Assembly: GCA_031554725.1 (NCBI GenBank)
Contig: JAVBUZ010000159.1
Coordinates: forward strand, 1 to 8,922
DNA length: 8,922 nucleotides
Source: JAVBUZ01 sp031554725
GTDB lineage: Bacteria; Bacillota; Clostridia; Lachnospirales; Lachnospiraceae
Reading direction: 5' to 3'
A program made the translations under genes and the position numbers. The notes beneath the pieces are model-generated. The model was not told where the DNA came from, made no database searches, and saw only the letters and a program-made list of their open reading frames with translations. Shown here one piece after another: positions 6,713 to 8,922 of the stretch (its first letter is position 1; the number at the start of each line of letters is the position of its first letter).

Positions 6713-7990
6713 TTAAAAGGGCTCTGAAATACGCGTAACAGCCACATAGATACGGGAAATGGCATACCAGGTTGCAAAATCAACCACACCAGTTTGAGGC
6801 AAGCCAAAAATACGCTGAAAGGTACGTACGGCTTCAGCGGTTCTAGGACCATAAATGCCATCGGCAACAATGGTAGGAATTGCGGGGTAATTTTGTGCAA
6901 TACGATTCAATTGCTGCTGTAATTGGCGAACCTTTTCTCCAGAGGAGCCAATGGTTAGATTGTAACCAGGCCAAGAGGAGGGAACGCCAGATATGACATC
7001 AGCACTGTTGATGTAAATGTCATTGCCATAGTAATAGCGCAGAATCTCGATGGCGGAATATCCTTCATCACCTAAATACTTGGATCCCCATTGGCTTAAA
7101 CCATTGCAAGAAACTCTTCGACCATCGCAGTAAGAGGTAAAAAGCGGTTGGCGTACACCAGGACGTGATAAATAGTTGTTAAAAACGGAGTCAACTAGAA
7201 AATCAATGTTTTCGTAGGTGTTTCGTCCATAGGTCCATTTTTGGTCATAGGCAGTATTGGAGGTGATGGTAAAGTTGTAGCCTTGATTGCGATACCATTC
7301 CGTAAATACTCGATTCAGGGTAAAGGACATAATTGCTAAGATGTTCGCATAGATACTGGTTTCGGGCCAAGTGGAATAGATTTCACAGGAAGCAACGTTT
7401 TTGATGTAATCGGTATATTTTACCCAATAGTTTGGCGCATTAGCATCAGAAGGAACACCATCATGTACGATAACATATTCAGGAATGACAACTCTGCTTA
7501 AAACAATTTCCCCTGTTTCGGCAATAGGCTTAATTTCCGCTTCGGGAATTTTGGGTGGAAAAGTGCCATATAAGGTGTGAGGTGGAATAACTACAACCTT
7601 TTCGTTTTCTTCGGTGATCTCAAGAGGATTCATGCGAATGGGTTGAAAGGAAAGCTGGGTAGGCAAAAGCTGAGAGCCTAGGACCTGTACTGGTTCAAAG
7701 CCGGGGGCTGTAACTTCAATGTTATACTCGGCGTATGGTCTTGGGCTTTCGGGTACCAGACTATACTCTAGTGGAGGGGTGGGAAGAATGACTTCTTGCG
7801 TAAGACCGGATTCATCGGTGGTAAGACGCTCAATAACCTCTGCTGGCGCTTCTGTGTATGAAATAGTAACCTCGGCACCTTCAATGGGAAGCATGCCTAG
7901 AGAGGAGGTTACGTTAATGCGCATAATGCCATCGTTAGCTATGTTTTCGGGGATGGCTTCTTGTGAGCATTGTAAATCCTGATTGGACAT
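6713..7990 (-). CDS. SpoIID-like and peptidoglycan-binding domain protein, probably spore-related
   Basis: A 425-residue protein of a type common in clostridial spore formers and, to my knowledge, uncharacterised. Residues of about 22-120 look like a transthyretin/CNA-B-like beta domain (IEGAEVTI early; GFEPVQV later). A Pro-rich linker follows. Residues of about 190-328 resemble SpoIID, the sporulation lytic transglycosylase: YIKNVASCEIYSTWP aligns with the SpoIID EMP segment and keeps a candidate catalytic E203; GLSQWGSKYLGDEGYS and ILRYYYG match its C-terminal hallmark. Residues of about 346-412 are a PG_binding_1 domain (GEKVRQLQQQL, DGIYGPRTAEAV, FQRIFGL). I see no signal peptide or membrane segment, so the protein would be made in the cytosol, perhaps the mother cell, and act on the cortex or coat; that is inference. 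The start is ATG with AGAGG 7 bases upstream. It converges on htpG and follows an ABC permease. Domain calls are fairly sure, function unknown. Confidence 0.8.
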   Translation of the reverse strand: MSNQDLQCSQEAIPENIANDGIMRINVTSSLGMLPIEGAEVTISYTEAPAEVIERLTTDESGLTQEVILPTPPLEYSLVPESPRPYAEYNIEVTAPGFEPVQVLGSQLLPTQLSFQPIRMNPLEITEENEKVVVIPPHTLYGTFPPKIPEAEIKPIAETGEIVLSRVVIPEYVIVHDGVPSDANAPNYWVKYTDYIKNVASCEIYSTWPETSIYANILAIMSFTLNRVFTEWYRNQGYNFTITSNTAYDQKWTYGRNTYENIDFLVDSVFNNYLSRPGVRQPLFTSYCDGRRVSCNGLSQWGSKYLGDEGYSAIEILRYYYGNDIYINSADVISGVPSSWPGYNLTIGSSGEKVRQLQQQLNRIAQNYPAIPTIVADGIYGPRTAEAVRTFQRIFGLPQTGVVDFATWYAISRIYVAVTRISEPF

Positions 7991-7997
7991 AAAAAAA

Positions 7998-8002
7998 CCT
8001 CT
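7998..8002 (-). promoter_or_regulatory. Shine-Dalgarno of the SpoIID-like gene inside the terminator stem
   Basis: Minus-strand AGAGG lies 7 bases before the ATG at 7990 and is the only good ribosome binding site for that start. All but its first base form the base of the terminator's 3' arm, and the T7 tract is the spacer. A read-through message would fold the site away; a message starting inside the loop would leave it open. Confidence 0.65.
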
Positions 8003-8018
8003 GCATATTTACTTAAGG

Positions 8019-8027
8019 TAATATATG
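8019..8027 (-). promoter_or_regulatory. Possible sporulation sigma -10 element (SigK/SigE-like)
   Basis: Minus-strand CATATATTA fits the SigK -10 pattern CATANNNTA and is preceded by G as often seen. The best -35 (ACA at 8044-8042) is about 2-3 bases too near, so the match is partial. Transcription would start near 8011-8012, at the edge of the terminator loop. AT-rich sequence gives such matches by chance, so this is tentative. Confidence 0.22.
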
Positions 8028-8048
8028 CGGAGGCTTTTCAATGTTTGC

Positions 8049-8922
8049 CTAATCTAAGTTTAATTTTCGTCTAGCAATGTATTCAGATATAAAATAGAAG
8101 GCGATTGAACCAATAACTGCGATAGCCGCTGAAACATAAAAGGTAGGTATAGATGCGGTAAGGGAGCTCATGCTCACAGCAATTGGATCAGAAACATCCA
8201 TGTAGTTTACGGAAAGAGCCTTGTGCATGGTAATCGGTAAAGCGACTAAGGATACTGCTATCTGTAAAACGGTAGAGTATACAAGATAGGTAAGGATAGA
8301 AGCTACAAGCTTGTGTTTTTTAAATAGCTGTCCGATGGAAATACAGAAGTAAACTGTAAAGGTACCAGAGAAACTGCTAGCTATTATGAATAAAACCATT
8401 AAAGCTGCAAAGGTGGTAAAGCTAATTCCTGTGCTTGCCTTGAATGCATCGGCGAGAGCTGGTATATAGGAGTGAATGACATCGGTAACCTCATTCCAGT
8501 ATTCGGTTGGCACAAGATTTTTAAACATAGAATAAATAAGTACATACATAGAAGCAAAAACAATAATAACGTTAATAAGGTGCCAGATAATAGAAATAAT
8601 AGCCTTACTAAGTACAAGCTGTTTGGCAGATACAGGAAGTGTATGTGTTAAATATCCTTCGTCTGTATACATGGTTTTAAAGTAGCGTATTGCAAAGTAA
8701 ATAGTGATACCAAAAGATGCAACAATAATAGCTACATAATACACAATAAGAAAAACAATAGATAAAAAGTCAAAAAACGAAAAACTTGGAAGCGTATCTG
8801 CAGTAAGCAGCTGACGCCAAAAAGGAGCGTGGAAAGAAAGGCATCCAATTAGTGTCAAAATTCCAATAAAAATATTGAGTATCAAAGGAAACTTATAAGT
8901 AGATTTCCATTCGTGTTTGATT
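8049..8922 (-). CDS. ABC-2-type transporter permease (N-terminus outside window)
   Basis: A polytopic membrane protein with 290 visible residues. The frame stays open to the right edge: I-K-H-E-W-K-S-T-Y-K-F-P precedes the first hydrophobic segment, so the TTG at 8885 is internal and the true start is probably only a few codons beyond the window. Six hydrophobic segments lie at about residues 13-31, 50-80, 108-132, 167-197, 205-231 and 259-279. Between the second and third is DEGYLTHTLPVSAKQLVLSK, a cytoplasmic loop typical of ABC-2 permeases that contacts the ATPase. The end is ARRKLNLD, a basic cytoplasmic tail. The partner ATP-binding protein should be encoded just upstream, beyond the window. 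Substrate unknown. It ends in an intrinsic terminator that overlaps the next gene's leader. Its similarity to multidrug, peptide or lantibiotic exporters cannot be resolved here. Confidence 0.83.
   Translation of the reverse strand, partial: IKHEWKSTYKFPLILNIFIGILTLIGCLSFHAPFWRQLLTADTLPSFSFFDFLSIVFLIVYYVAIIVASFGITIYFAIRYFKTMYTDEGYLTHTLPVSAKQLVLSKAIISIIWHLINVIIVFASMYVLIYSMFKNLVPTEYWNEVTDVIHSYIPALADAFKASTGISFTTFAALMVLFIIASSFSGTFTVYFCISIGQLFKKHKLVASILTYLVYSTVLQIAVSLVALPITMHKALSVNYMDVSDPIAVSMSSLTASIPTFYVSAAIAVIGSIAFYFISEYIARRKLNLD

Larger units (their letters stand above)
7991..8038 (-). terminator. Intrinsic terminator of the ABC permease, overlapping the next gene's RBS
   Basis: On the minus strand, CCTC-C-GCATAT (8033 to 8023) pairs with ATATGC-A-GAGG (8008 to 7998), with a single C-A mismatch. 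An inner TTAC/GTAA stem (8021-8018 with 8012-8009) closes a five-base loop, with one bulged base at 8022. Seven T follow (7997 to 7991), and a 5' A-run (8038 to 8035) can pair with part of them. It lies just after the permease stop (8049-8051). On the plus strand the mismatch becomes a G-T wobble and four T follow, but nothing transcribes from that side here. Confidence 0.75.

Noticed and set aside
4507..6740. Near-identical 18-base segments at 4507-4524 and 6723-6740 (16 of 18 matching, core ACGCGTAA), looking like a dispersed repeat.
   Set aside because: About one such match is expected by chance in this length of AT-biased sequence. The second copy is simply the 3' coding end of the SpoIID-like gene, and there is no dyad or third copy.
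7719..7982. Plus-strand open frame opposite the SpoIID-like gene, and other open frames opposite or within genes (for example 50-442 minus, 2726-3073 minus, 5019-5213 plus, 6556-6900 minus, 8399-8617 minus).
   Set aside because: Each lies within a well-supported gene in another frame, lacks a recognisable domain, and has biased composition expected of an antisense or shifted reading.
8049..8885. TTG at 8885 as the permease start.
   Set aside because: The frame continues through I-K-H-E-W-K-S-T-Y-K-F-P to the window edge, a usual ABC-2 N-terminus, and no ribosome binding site precedes the TTG.

Overview
The window reads as chromosomal DNA of an AT-rich, Gram-positive, probably endospore-forming anaerobe of the class Clostridia. 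Lachnospiraceae or a close relative is my best guess, from protein character only. Support for this: a lipoprotein parvulin foldase, a perfect HrcA/CIRCE operator, a SpoIID-like peptidoglycan-binding protein of a type common in spore-forming Clostridia, strong Shine-Dalgarno sites and the AT-rich codon use. I see no tRNA, rRNA, CRISPR array, insertion sequence or phage gene. The region looks like core genome, not an accessory island.

Layout. Five plus-strand genes come first. They are the 3' half of sbcC (cut by the left edge, zinc hook onward), a COG2509-type FAD-dependent oxidoreductase, a parvulin-type peptidyl-prolyl isomerase lipoprotein, mgsA (methylglyoxal synthase) and htpG (Hsp90). 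The first four are closely spaced (81, 12 and 27 bases apart) with no convincing intrinsic terminator between them, so they may share a transcript. htpG stands apart behind a 215-base spacer holding a perfect CIRCE operator and a SigA-like promoter, and it ends at a strong intrinsic terminator. Two minus-strand genes converge on htpG. They are a 425-residue protein with a transthyretin/CNA-B-like N-terminus, a SpoIID-like core and a C-terminal peptidoglycan-binding domain, and an ABC-2-type permease that runs off the right edge.

How it fits together. sbcC (DNA end processing), the PPIase (folding of exported proteins), mgsA (phosphate-starved glycolytic bypass) and htpG (cytosolic chaperone, heat-shock operator) are housekeeping and stress functions with no obvious shared pathway. 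The most unusual non-coding signals are two places where RNA structure and ribosome binding sites coincide. Upstream of the FAD gene, a 7-bp hairpin includes the first two bases of the Shine-Dalgarno and may compete with an upstream stem. Between the two minus-strand genes, the 3' arm of the permease terminator contains the next gene's Shine-Dalgarno, and the terminator's T7 tract is exactly the spacer to the start codon. I find no clear novel multi-gene system. The findings are leads of moderate strength.
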